The translations under genes were made by a program, and so were the position numbers. The notes under the pieces are model-generated. The model saw only the letters and a program-made list of their open reading frames with translations, searched no databases and had not been told where the DNA came from. Shown one piece after another: positions 7,909 through 16,364 of a DNA stretch of 64,000 nucleotides; position 1 is the first letter of the stretch; every line of letters begins with the position of its first letter. The DNA is from Streptomyces sp. TLI_235 (GTDB taxonomy: Bacteria; Actinomycetota; Actinomycetes; Streptomycetales; Streptomycetaceae): positions 294,903 to 358,902 of the forward strand of contig NSGV01000004.1 in NCBI GenBank assembly GCA_002300355.1, in the 5' to 3' direction.

Positions 7909-8148
7909 AATGGCTACTATCGCAATCCTTGTCCCGGTGGCGGGAGTCTGAGGATCGTGTGACCTCGAGCGGGCGGCCCGGGTGTGCGAGGAGTCTGCCG
8001 GAGGCGGGCCTGCCGGCGACTCCCGCCGACCGGGCTCGGGACCGTCCGGGCATCACTGCCTGCCTCCGCCTGTCGCTCGCCATGGAGGGCAGTCGCGACT
8101 GGTGACACCTTCCGTCGGGCCGGACCGGCAGTGGTGCAGGTGGCCGGG

Positions 8149-8511
8149 TCAGTCGGTGGGGCCGGGGCTGAGCTCGCCGAGGAGTTCGGCGCGGTCGGTG
8201 ATGACGTCGGTGAGGATGGAGCGGGCGACGGCGAGGAGTTGGGCGACCTCGGGGCTGGTGATCCGGTAGATCACGGCGGCGCCGTCCCGTCGGGAGGTGA
8301 CGACGCCCGTGCGGCGCAGCACGGCGAGCTGCTGGGAGAGGTTGGAGGCTTCGACGCCGACGTCGGTGAGGAGTTCGGCGACGGCATGTTCGCGCTGGCT
8401 GAGGAGTTCGAGGACGCGGATGCGCACCGGGTGGCCGAGGGTTTTGAAGAACTCGGCCTTGATCTGGTACAGCGGCACGGCGGTGACGGAGGGTTGCGTA
8501 TCGGCAGGCAT
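8149..8511 (-). CDS. ArsR-family regulator, paralogue of the SulP-operon ArsR
   Basis: A 120-residue winged-helix protein closely similar to that at 7280-7627: VPLYQIKAEFFKTLGHPVR, recognition helix VGVEASNLSQQLAVLRR, wing RRDGAAVIYRI. It also lacks metal-binding cysteines. The ATG at 8511 is kept, but homology to the paralogue only starts near residue 12 (a GTG there is an alternative start), and no strong Shine-Dalgarno sequence precedes 8511. It is transcribed alone, and divergent from the zinc-ribbon gene at 8811. The nearly 300-bp upstream region contains TTGCAAAGATTCGCAA near 8670, a possible imperfect operator. Confidence 0.85.
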   Translation of the reverse strand: MPADTQPSVTAVPLYQIKAEFFKTLGHPVRIRVLELLSQREHAVAELLTDVGVEASNLSQQLAVLRRTGVVTSRRDGAAVIYRITSPEVAQLLAVARSILTDVITDRAELLGELSPGPTD

Positions 8512-8810
8512 GGGGTCACCGTCCGTGTCGGGGGCCAGGGGTATGGGGATTCGACTCTAGCAATGCAGGTGGGGCCACGATCGGTGCCGACCTGCGCCCG
8601 GCAGGTGTCGGCCGGGGCGGCGGTCGTATCCGGAACCGTGTCGCCCCGGGCGGTCCGAGCGGCTGGGACTTGCAAAGATTCGCAACTGATAAACTCATTA
8701 TCTCGGCGGCTCCCCGGTGGTGCCGCTGGAGCGGGCTCGCAGTGCCAAGGGGGTGCAGCGGGCCCGCACCCTTTCCCGAGATATTGCGACAGACAGGGAA
8801 GACCGGGTCC

Positions 8811-9161
8811 ATGAGCGAGAACCTGCCCCCGTGCCCGAAGTGTTCGAGCGAGTACACCTACGCGATGGACGCACTGGTGGTGTGCCCCGAGTGCGGACAT
8901 GAGTGGGCTCCCGCCGACAGCGGCACGCAGGCCCCCGGTGGCCGGCTGGTCAAGGACGCGGTCGGCAACGTGCTGAGCGACGGCGACACCGTGACCGTCG
9001 TCAAGGCGCTCAAGGTCAAGGGCAGCGCCTCCGGCATCAAGGCCGGCACCAAGGTCCGCAACATCCGCCTGGTCGACGGAGTGGACGGCCACGACATCGA
9101 CTGCCGGATCGAAGGCTTCGGCGCCATGCAGCTCAAGTCGAGCGTCGTCAAGAAGGCCTGA
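8811..9161 (+). CDS. yjdM: Zinc-ribbon protein of the YjdM/PhnA family
   Basis: A 116-residue protein. The N-terminal zinc ribbon has CPKCSSEYTY and CPECGHEW (four Cys), followed by an SH3-like domain (VKDAVGNVLSDGDTVTVVKA, KGSASGIKAGTKVRNIRL, and a C-terminal MQLKSSVVKKA). The length matches the family. Despite the historical PhnA name, these proteins are not phosphonoacetate hydrolases and their role is unclear. ATG at 8811 follows AGGGAAG. The family match is strong; the upstream region is shared with the divergent ArsR gene. Confidence 0.9.
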   Translation: MSENLPPCPKCSSEYTYAMDALVVCPECGHEWAPADSGTQAPGGRLVKDAVGNVLSDGDTVTVVKALKVKGSASGIKAGTKVRNIRLVDGVDGHDIDCRIEGFGAMQLKSSVVKKA

Positions 9162-9399
9162 CCCCCCTGTCCTGCGCGCGGCACCGCCGCCGGGCCTTGC
9201 CTCATCGGCCCGCAGACCCGGGACCGCAGGCAGATGGGCCGCACCCGCATCGGGCTCGCGTCGGCTGCGGAACGCCGGCACCGCTTCGTGCTTGCGGGTC
9301 ACCGAGGACAGCTGCTGCGCCGGCGCAGCGCGAATGTCTTCTCGTCGGCGTCCCGGCCGCTGCGGGGGGCTGTCGTGCACCGGGGGTGTCGCAGGAGTG

Positions 9400-9437
9400 C
9401 CTCGGTTTCCCGGCCCCGCGGGGCCGGGAAACCGAGG
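9400..9437 (-). terminator. 17-bp perfect hairpin terminator
   Basis: The arms 9400-9416 and 9421-9437 are perfectly complementary (CTCGGTTTCCCGGCCC with its complement) around a four-base loop CGCG. It lies 18 bp past the stop of the Roadblock-type gene at 9455, which places it as the end of the 11329-9455 operon. It could also act on transcripts from the YjdM gene. Confidence 0.75.
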
Positions 9438-9454
9438 GTGCGGCCGTGGTGCGG

Positions 9455-9880
9455 TCAGATGCGGCCGTGGTGCTTCAGGGCGCGCCTGGTCTGGGCGAAC
9501 AGCATGCCGACGTTGACGGACTTGCGGCAGACCACGACGGCGACCACGTCCTCCTCACCTTCCATCCGCAGGAAGAGGTGGGTCAGGTTGTCGCTGTTGA
9601 CGAGGATCTCCTGGAAGTAGTGCCGGTCGGACACCACGCCGCGGCGTTCCTTGAAGATGCCCTCGATCATCGCCACGTTGCGGCCCTGGAACAGGTCGAG
9701 CGTGGCGGCTGCGAGCAGGTCGAGCACCTCCGACGGGTGCGAGTCGACGGTTTCCACGGCCAGCAGCATGCCGGTGGTCATGTCGATGACGCCCGAGGCC
9801 ACGCAGTCGGGCACGTCCGATCGAAGGATCTTGACGAGTCCCGACACCCGGTCGGACATGCTGGTTCCCTGTGTGTTCAC
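9455..9880 (-). CDS. Roadblock/LC7-type protein (long form)
   Basis: A 141-residue protein of the Roadblock-like family with the central signature VIDMTTGMLLAVETVDSHP and VNSDNLTHLFLR, then a C-terminal CRKSVNVGMLFAQTRRALK. The length and motifs match members found across proteobacteria and actinobacteria. GTG at 9880 is used because GAGGAGCGCA precedes it; ATG at 9859 is an alternative. It is the last gene of a three-gene cluster (winged-helix/DUF4388-like, Roadblock, Roadblock) with short gaps, followed by a strong terminator. It presumably works in signalling with a partner that is not encoded here. Confidence 0.75.
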   Translation of the reverse strand: MNTQGTSMSDRVSGLVKILRSDVPDCVASGVIDMTTGMLLAVETVDSHPSEVLDLLAAATLDLFQGRNVAMIEGIFKERRGVVSDRHYFQEILVNSDNLTHLFLRMEGEEDVVAVVVCRKSVNVGMLFAQTRRALKHHGRI

Positions 9881-9932
9881 TGCGCTCCTCTTCTCGGGCC
9901 CGGGCGTGCGCCGTCCGGGCCGGTGGTGGTCT

Positions 9933-10331
9933 TCAGCGGTGTGCGGCTGGTGTGCGCGGGGCGGTGAGCAGGCGGTCGATCCGCCGGACGGCCTGCTCGC
10001 ACTGGCCCTCCAGCCGGGCCAGGTCCATGTCCTTGCCGCCCAGCAGGGTCAGCACGCCCATGTCGCCGACCGGGCGCACCACGAGGTAGCCGTCGCCGTA
10101 GCGGGCGGCGCTCCACCGCAAGGCGTCCCTCCCGGTCGCTGCCCCGGCGCGGTGCGCCAGGCCGAGTACGGCCGCCGCCAGGGCGGACAGGCACTCCCCG
10201 TCGACCCTGTCGCCGGTGTCCGCGGCGACGAGAAGGCCGTCCACCGCCGAGACCACGACCCCGGTGACACCGGTGCCGTTGTCGCGCAGTTCCCCTATCT
10301 CGGCGATCAGATCATTGCTCGTGTCGGTCAC
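9933..10331 (-). CDS. Roadblock/LC7 domain protein
   Basis: A 132-residue protein with an MglB/Roadblock pattern: VTGVVVSAVDGLLVAADTG, then ECLSALAAAVLGLAHR, DALRWSAARYGDGYLVVRPV and MGVLTLLGGKDMDLARL. GTG at 10331 follows AGGAGAGTT. It lies between the winged-helix gene (110-bp gap) and the second Roadblock-type gene (52-bp gap) on the same strand. In relatives such proteins form homodimers acting as GTPase-activating or scaffold subunits. Confidence 0.8.
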   Translation of the reverse strand: MTDTSNDLIAEIGELRDNGTGVTGVVVSAVDGLLVAADTGDRVDGECLSALAAAVLGLAHRAGAATGRDALRWSAARYGDGYLVVRPVGDMGVLTLLGGKDMDLARLEGQCEQAVRRIDRLLTAPRTPAAHR

Positions 10332-10441
10332 AACTCTCCTGTCGATCGAAGAACGTTCACCTCGCCGGTCCTCGGCCGGCGAGGTGGGACCCGTGCAGCC
10401 GCGACACTGCGGCCCGGGTGGAGCGGATGCCCGCAGTCCCG

Positions 10442-11329
10442 CTACGGCGCCCGGTCGGCCGGCCGGGCGTGACGGGCGGAGACGGGTCGCAGCGGGAGGA
10501 CGTCGTTGATCCCGCTGGCGCCTCGGCGGCGCATGGGAAGGTGGCCCAGCGCCCTGGTCGATGGCGGCTGCCGGTCCGTCGGGACACCGCCGTGCCTGTC
10601 CGGTGCCGGATCGGATGCCACCACCTCGACCAGTCCCTCGCCGGCCATGCGGGACAGTTCGGTGGTCACGGCGAACAGGCCGCGCCCGAGCAGGAGGGCG
10701 ATGTCGCGTGCACTGCGATGCCCGTCGGCGTACTGGAGGATGTCGCGCCTGGCGCCGGACAGTTCGGGCGCACGAGCGGCGGGTGCGGCACGCACCCGGT
10801 CGGTGAACGGGGACAGCGGAGTCCGTAGGGACACGAGGGCGGCCAGGCGCCGCTCCGTCTCCCGCAGCAGCCAGTCGGAGTCGATGCCCTGCGGGGCGGA
10901 CAGCAGGGGAGGCGGGCGGTCGGCGGCCGGGGCACTGCCCTCGATGCGGCCGGCGGCCATCGCGAAGGCGCCATCCGCCGCGGACATCATGCACATGACC
11001 TGAAGCTCCTGCGGGCCCACGAGCGAACGGGACAGCAGGGCCGGACCGAGCCCCCCGGCGGCCTCGTGCCGCAGCGCCGACACGTCGTTCTCGCTCACCC
11101 GGCCGGACGCCAACAGCACCCGGACGGCATCCGGCGCCCCCGACGACACCACCGCTGCGACCGCCCCACAGGACAGGTGGACGACTCCACCCGGATCACC
11201 CGCCACGACCAGCGCACAGTGCCGCGGCGCCCCCGACGCCGGCGCCAAGGCCCTGGCAAGTCCGCCTACCCCGCCGGCCGGCGCGACGGCAGGTAGTCGG
11301 GAACCTCTCGTGGGCCCCTCACCCGTCAC
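10442..11329 (-). CDS. DUF4388-like/winged-helix protein linked to Roadblock genes
   Basis: A 295-residue cytosolic protein. The N-terminal half (GGVVHLSCGAVAAVVSSGA, VRVLLASGRVSENDVSAL) has the look of DUF4388-type segments; the C-terminal half contains a winged-helix-like stretch ILQYADGHRSARDIALLLG, then LFAVTTELSRMAGEGLVEVV. The second GTG (11329) is preferred because GGGAGG lies 7-8 bp before it. It is first in the cluster with two Roadblock-type genes, so all three probably act in one signalling module. Assignment of the domains is by pattern only. Confidence 0.6.
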   Translation of the reverse strand: MTGEGPTRGSRLPAVAPAGGVGGLARALAPASGAPRHCALVVAGDPGGVVHLSCGAVAAVVSSGAPDAVRVLLASGRVSENDVSALRHEAAGGLGPALLSRSLVGPQELQVMCMMSAADGAFAMAAGRIEGSAPAADRPPPLLSAPQGIDSDWLLRETERRLAALVSLRTPLSPFTDRVRAAPAARAPELSGARRDILQYADGHRSARDIALLLGRGLFAVTTELSRMAGEGLVEVVASDPAPDRHGGVPTDRQPPSTRALGHLPMRRRGASGINDVLPLRPVSARHARPADRAP

Positions 11330-12150
11330 CCGCACACCCTCCCCACGTCGCGATCCATTCGAAAACAACCAGGCAGAATGCCTGAGGCCGTGCCAGGTGC
11401 AGGTCCCGACCGAAATCGCGGAAATGCCGGGCCGTCCAATTACTGACCTATGCAATCGCAGAATTGTGCAACAGTCAAACTAGTCACATTACGTGAAGGT
11501 GCTGTCATATTATTTCACGGCCGGTCGGAAAGGGATCGAAATTATTGTGTCGCGATAGGGGCCTTCGAGGAGTGCCGCGGCGGGCGCCGCGCGGTCGGCG
11601 ATGGAGTCTCCGACGGGCCGCGGATGCCGACCCGCTGCGGGTGTGCTGCTCGCTGGTGCGGTGTGGAATGCGAGGGCCGGCACCGGGCGATCCGGTCCGG
11701 AACGGGGTGAGGGGCTCCGACGTCGTCCGTCTCCGCCGTCGAGGTCGCCGACCCTGCGGCAGGGATATCGGTGGCCGCGGCAGCGTCGAGACAGTCGTAG
11801 AAATGAAAGAATTGCATGCCGGGATGGTTGGGGCTGCTGAAATTAGTTCGATAATGGGCGAGCATTGGTCCATTTTTTGGCGAGGCGGTCGGCTCCGGAA
11901 CGGACTGCGCCCGTCCGCGCTTCGAGTTGCAGGCCGGGGTCGGATCGGATCAGCCAGAGCCGCGCCCTGCCGCCGTCCGGACCTGGCCTACCGCGGCAGC
12001 GCAGGTGAGCGCAGCCGCCCGCAGGGAGTTGCCATGGCGCCGGCCACCGGCAGCATCCGAGGGCGAGGGCCGATACGTCGTGAGCCCCGCCGCGCTCGGG
12101 TCCGAGGCGAGGCCGCGTGGTCCCAGACTGCGCGCAGCCATCGTCTGCGC
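11330..12150. other. Long intergenic region with two AT-rich islands
   Basis: About 820 bp without a confident gene. AT-rich patches at 11440-11560 and 11795-11885 stand out against the background and probably hold promoters for the leftward signalling cluster or a lost gene. A minus-strand frame at 11542-11865 (starting MLAHYRTNFSSPNHP) is open but not recognised. Confidence 0.4.
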
Positions 12151-12193
12151 GTGAAGCACAGCCGGTCAGGGGCGGCGCCCGGCTGTGCTTCAC
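12151..12193 (-). terminator. 15-bp perfect hairpin terminator
   Basis: GTGAAGCACAGCCGG (12151-12165) and its exact complement (12179-12193) flank a 13-base loop. It lies 46 bp past the stop of the SnoaL-like gene at 12239 and is read in the direction of that gene. Confidence 0.65.
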
Positions 12194-12238
12194 TCGCTGT
12201 GCCTACCGGCGGCCGGACTGCAGGTGTCGTGGTCCCGG

Positions 12239-12931
12239 TCAGTCGGGCATCATGCCCATTTGGCGCATCATGGCGACGGCGTCCCAGCTCCACCAGCCTT
12301 CCATGGCCTTGCCGTCCTCGAACCGCCAGATCGTCATGCCGGACGACTCGATGGTCTTGTTGCTGGCCGGGATGCCCATGTACTCGCCGATGTGGGTGCC
12401 GCGCCACATCCAGCGGGTGGCGACCTGATCGCCCTCGGCGATCTGGCTCTGGATCTCGAAGGTGAAGTCGAACGCGCGGCGGTAGCCCTCGATCATCTCC
12501 TTGACGGCCGCCGGGCCGACGGTGTCGCCGTCCATGGACGGGTCGTGGTCCCGGTAGTCCGGTGCCACCAGTTCGTCGATGGCGGACATGTCCCCGGTCG
12601 CGGGTCCCATCAGCAGTCGGCGGGCCGCGTCCTTGAGGAGCTGCTCGTTGCGGACCAGGTCCAGGTTGGTGAAGGTCGGCGGCTCCTGGCACAGGGCCAC
12701 CATCTCCCGGAAGATCCGGTCGGTCTCCGGCAGGCCGGAGTTGCGCATCGCCGCCTCGTACGAGGGAAACTCGACGATCTCCACGATGTGCTGGGCGTCC
12801 TCGCGGTCCGACCCGAGCATGGTGTGAGTGGCGGTGCGCTTGCCCTGGGTCTGCTCGATCCAGGTGTCCATCAGCTGGTTGAGCTCGTCCGGCCGCTCCG
12901 TGCGGCACTCGACGATCTGCACAAACGTCAT
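12239..12931 (-). CDS. SnoaL-like ester-cyclase-family protein with N-terminal ABM-like domain
   Basis: A 230-residue protein. Residues 1-95 (MTFVQIVECRTERPDELNQL, IVEIVEFPSYEAAM) look like a dimeric alpha/beta-barrel domain. Residues about 105-230 form a SnoaL-like cone (DELVAPDYRDHDP, VATRWMWRGTHIGEYMGIP, WRFEDGKAMEGWWSWD). SnoaL relatives include polyketide cyclases and many of unknown function; no polyketide genes are nearby. ATG at 12931 follows GGGAGGTTCACG. It is a single-gene unit with a hairpin downstream. Confidence 0.8.
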   Translation of the reverse strand: MTFVQIVECRTERPDELNQLMDTWIEQTQGKRTATHTMLGSDREDAQHIVEIVEFPSYEAAMRNSGLPETDRIFREMVALCQEPPTFTNLDLVRNEQLLKDAARRLLMGPATGDMSAIDELVAPDYRDHDPSMDGDTVGPAAVKEMIEGYRRAFDFTFEIQSQIAEGDQVATRWMWRGTHIGEYMGIPASNKTIESSGMTIWRFEDGKAMEGWWSWDAVAMMRQMGMMPD

Positions 12932-13291
12932 CGTGAACCTCCCGATTCCGTGCCCCCTCGGATGCCCCGCCGCTTGGATGTGCTGACTCCACTGTGCCCC
13001 GGGCGGTGGCGGGCCGCGCTTCGGTGCAGAGCCGATGCGGCTGCCGTGCGTGCCGTCGCCGGCCCGGCGCGCGGTGGCGCTCCGCACTGGTGGGCTCCGC
13101 GGCGCCGCCCGCCGACCGGCAGGGCGTCGGGGTGGGGGGCGGACACCGCGGGTTGCCGCGGTGAGCAGGGCCGGCAGCACCGGCATCCTGTGCCGGCTCC
13201 TCACCGCGGCGGGCCTCGATCTGAAACGAGTCTCAAGACCGGTCAGGATTCGAGAAGCCTCGGCGGCGGTGCACCTCCTAGCGTGATGGTC
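12932..13291. other. Divergent intergenic region
   Basis: About 360 bp between two divergent genes (SnoaL-like leftward, VOC rightward). No gene recognised; it should hold both promoters. An AT-richer patch GAAACGAGTCTCAAGACCGG lies near 13222. Confidence 0.4.
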
Positions 13292-13951
13292 ATGGCAACC
13301 ACCGCTTCCACCACAGTCGACACATCCCTCGCGTCCGTCACCGTCGAGGTGACCGACCTTGAGGCTGCCCGCCGCTTCTACAGTGACTTCGGCGTGGACG
13401 CATACATCCGCCTGCGGGCGTCCGAGACGCACTCGACCGGATTCCGAGGCTTCACCCTGGCGCTCACCGTGTCCGGGCCGGCCACCGTCGACGGCTTCGT
13501 CGGCGCCGCCGTGGACGCCGGCGCCACGGTGCTGAAGCCCGCCGCGAAGTCGCTGTGGGGCTACGGTGGCGTCGTCCAGGCCCCGGACGGGACGATCTGG
13601 AAGATCGCGACCTCGGCGAAGAAGGACACCGGCCCCGCCACCCGCGCGATCGACGAGGTCGTCCTGCTGCTCGGCGTCGAGGACGTGAAGGCCACCAAGC
13701 AGTTCTACGTCGGCCGGGGCCTGACCGTGGCCAAGAGCTTCGGCGGCAAGTACACCGAGTTCGCCCCCGGGCAGGCCAACCCCGTCAAGCTGGCGCTGTA
13801 CAAGCGCAGGGCCCTTGCCAAGGACCTCGGCGTCCCCGCCGACGGCACCGGCTCGCACCGCATCGTCCTCGGCAGCACCGCCGACACCTTCACCGACCCG
13901 GACGGGTTCGCCTGGGAGGCTGCCGCGCCGCTCGCCCAGACGCCGTCCTGA
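13292..13951 (+). CDS. Two-domain VOC (glyoxalase/bleomycin-resistance fold) protein
   Basis: A 219-residue protein with two vicinal-oxygen-chelate modules: residues 10-112 (SVTVEVTDLEAARRFYSDFG to APDGTIWKIA) and 122-215 (IDEVVLLLGVEDVKATKQFY to TFTDPDGFAWEAAAP). Metal-ligand positions are partly replaced, so it may bind rather than transform its ligand. ATG 13292 or the in-frame ATG at 13286 are possible; there is no good Shine-Dalgarno sequence. It is divergent from the SnoaL-like gene. Family assignment is secure, the substrate unknown. Confidence 0.85.
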   Translation: MATTASTTVDTSLASVTVEVTDLEAARRFYSDFGVDAYIRLRASETHSTGFRGFTLALTVSGPATVDGFVGAAVDAGATVLKPAAKSLWGYGGVVQAPDGTIWKIATSAKKDTGPATRAIDEVVLLLGVEDVKATKQFYVGRGLTVAKSFGGKYTEFAPGQANPVKLALYKRRALAKDLGVPADGTGSHRIVLGSTADTFTDPDGFAWEAAAPLAQTPS

Positions 13952-14455
13952 CGACCGGCCCATCCCGATCCCAGCGGCCTGAGGGCCGTACACACCCATG
14001 GGCCGCCCCAGGGCAGCACCGGCGGTGGCCCGGAGATCTCGGGAAGGGGCATGGGGTGATCGGGTGTGGGCCACTGGCCGGGCGGCGTGCGCGGCCGCAG
14101 GCAGCGCCGGCGGGGACCTGCAACCCGAAGGACGCCCTCCTGCACGGTGCGGGACGGTGTCGTCGGTGTCGACCAGGTGCTGCCCGGGCCGGTTCCGCCG
14201 TCGGTCGGCCGGGTGCAGCGGGCCGGGGAGCCGGAGCGTGTTCGGCGGCGTCCTGGTCGACGAGTGCCGGGGCGCCGACAGCCGTCGGCCAGCCGGGCGG
14301 CGGGGCATTCCGCGCCGCCCCTGAGCGACTGCGCAGCGCCCGTCCGGTCCGGGGCAGGGCTCCGCAGCCGCCCCCGGCAGCCACTGTCAGGGGAGGCTGT
14401 TCCCGGTGCCGGTGCTGGCTGGCCGGGAACGCCGGAGAGGTGCTAGAAATCCCTG
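13952..14455. other. Intergenic stretch, nothing recognised
   Basis: About 500 bp of G+C-rich DNA. Open frames on both strands are arginine/proline-rich and carry no motif I can support. It may contain the promoter of the ThpR gene at its right end. Confidence 0.4.
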
Positions 14456-15073
14456 GTGGACGTTCCCGCCGCGCCCTCGACCCTGCGCGTTTTCGTGGCG
14501 CTCGCTCCGCCCGACGACGCCAAGGACGAGCTGGCCCGGGCGCTGCAGCCCGCCTACGCCAGGTACCCGCGGCTGCGGTGGAACCGGATCGAGGATTGGC
14601 ACATCACCCTGGCCTTCCTCGGTGAACTGCCCTCCACGGCAGTGCCGTTGCTACGGTCGGTGCTGGCCGGCCGGGCCGCGTCGCACCCCGCCCTGCAGCT
14701 GGTCCTGCGTGGGGGCGGCCACTTCGACGAGCGACTGCTGTGGAGCGGGATCGACGGGGACCTGGAGGGACTGCATCTGCTCGCCGCCGACGTCCGGGAC
14801 CTGGTCAGGTCCTGCGGGATCGAGTTCAGTGACCGCCCGTTGCGCCCTCATCTGACGCTGGCACGGTCCCGTCGCGACGATCCCACCAGCGTGCCGCAGG
14901 CTGCGGCCGGGCTCACCGGGTTCGTGGGCCGACCGTGGCGGACCGAGCGTCTCCACCTGGTCGGCAGCAACATCGGCCGTGGGCCCGGGCCGATCCGTTA
15001 CCGCGACATCGAGGCGTGGCGATTCGGCGCCGAGGTCCGGGCCGGGGACAACAGCACTCCCGCCGAGCCGTAG
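14456..15073 (+). CDS. thpR: RNA 2',3'-cyclic 3'-phosphodiesterase
   Basis: A 205-residue LigT/2H phosphoesterase. Both catalytic HxTx motifs are present: HITL in DWHITLAFLGELP and HLTL in LRPHLTLARSR. Start LRVFVALAPPDDAKDELARAL and length fit ThpR proteins, which hydrolyse 2',3'-cyclic phosphate ends of RNA. GTG at 14456 is the first start in frame; GGAGAGG lies some 17 bp before it. It is monocistronic as far as the sequence shows. Confidence 0.9.
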   Translation: MDVPAAPSTLRVFVALAPPDDAKDELARALQPAYARYPRLRWNRIEDWHITLAFLGELPSTAVPLLRSVLAGRAASHPALQLVLRGGGHFDERLLWSGIDGDLEGLHLLAADVRDLVRSCGIEFSDRPLRPHLTLARSRRDDPTSVPQAAAGLTGFVGRPWRTERLHLVGSNIGRGPGPIRYRDIEAWRFGAEVRAGDNSTPAEP

Positions 15074-15367
15074 CCGACAGGCGGGCGCCTCCTCGTGCCC
15101 GTGGCGTGCCCGCCGGTCGGCCGGGTGCGGCGGGCAAGGGAGCATCGGAGGCGTCCTGGTACGCCGACACCCGGACTTTCAGTGCCGGTCCCCGTCCGGT
15201 CCGGCGCGGGCAGGGTGGCCGGGCGCCCTGGCAGCCGCCTGCCAGGGATGGCTGCGTCGCTGGTGCGCTCTGCCTGTCGGCCAGGGTGCGGTACGGTCCC
15301 GCCCGCACCGAGGAAGCACCACTCCCGCCCCGCGAGCAGGTGCGGGGCGGGGCCGGGGTGTTCTTCC

Positions 15368-16128
15368 GTGAACGCGGTGACGACGGCGGCGCTCGACGGC
15401 CGAACCATCGCGGTGAGCGCCGCAAGCGACCGCACGGTGCGCATCTGGGACCTGGACCGCGGAACGCAGCTCGGCGACCCGGTGACCTGCCCCACCGGAG
15501 AGGTGCGCAAACTGACGGTCGGGACGGTGGGCGGGCGCCCGACCATCGTGACCGGTGACTGGCGCGGGAAGGGGCAGGTCCGGCTGTGGGACCTGGCCAC
15601 CCGTGAAACCGTCGACGATCCGCTCACCGGGCTCGAGAGCGTCTTCATCGACTTCTTCGCGGTACTGGACGGCCGCCTCGTCGGCGCTACCTCGGGAGGG
15701 ATCTACTGCCACTTCCGGGTGTGGGACCTCATCACACGGGAAGCAGTCGGCGGGCAGATCGGCAACGTGGGCGACGAGAAGGAGCGGGCCCCTGGCTGTG
15801 GGGATGGTGGAGGGCCGCGCCGTCGGCCTCACCGGGCTGACCACGACGGTGCGGGTGCGGGACCTGGACACCGGTGAGGAGGCGGGCCCGCCCCTGGAGG
15901 GGCACGTGGGCCCGGTCCGGTCAGCGGCGCTGGGGATGCTGGACGGCCGGACCATCGTCGTGATCGGCTGCGCCGACGGCACGGTGCGGGTAGTGGGATC
16001 AGGCCACCGGCCGGCCGATCGGTGCAGACATGCTCTTCCCCGTCAGCGTGCGTCAGGTCGCGGTCACGCCGGACGGCCGACTGGTGATCTCCTTCGGCAG
16101 AGAACTCGCGGTTCTGGCCCCCCGTTGA
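15368..16128 (+). pseudogene. WD40-repeat protein remnant with two frameshifts
   Basis: WD40-like repeats occur in three successive frames: DGRTIAVSAASDRTVRIWDL and VRLWDLATRETVDDPLTG; then, after a shift near 15790, VGMVEGRAVGLTGLTTTVRV and LDGRTIVVIGCADGTVRV; then, after a shift near 15990, WDQATGRPIGADM, VAVTPDGRLVISFG and LAVLAPR with TGA at 16128. A C-terminal portion of a large WD40 (possibly nSTAND or kinase-linked) protein is all that remains. The N-terminal effector domain is absent. The lesions indicate decay. Confidence 0.75.
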
Positions 16129-16364
16129 CCCACCCGCTGCGCGTGCGATCCCCACGTGGTCGCGGCTTCCTGCCGGCCCGTTGCCGGTGGCCGCCATCCA
16201 CAACCCACAACGGGCCCCGCCGCTCGACCCGCACGCGGCTGCAGCGGGCCGCGCGGAGCCGGCGGGAGCCGGACGCGGGCCGCCGCGGACCTGACACCAC
16301 GTCGGACGGCCGGCGCCTTCAGGGCCCGGGGCACCGCGCGAGCCGGCGACTCGCGCAGGACGGG

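Noticed and set aside
12151..12193. IS terminal inverted repeat
   Set aside because: The 15-bp arms are only 13 bases apart and lie right after a stop codon, so a terminator explains them better than an element end.
13292..13951. Antibiotic-biosynthesis cluster from the SnoaL-like and VOC genes
   Set aside because: There is no polyketide, peptide or terpene core gene in the window; both proteins occur widely outside such clusters.
12239..14308. A 689-codon minus-strand frame spanning SnoaL-like and VOC genes
   Set aside because: Only its last 230 codons match a family. The rest is antisense to the VOC gene, which has its own two conserved domains.
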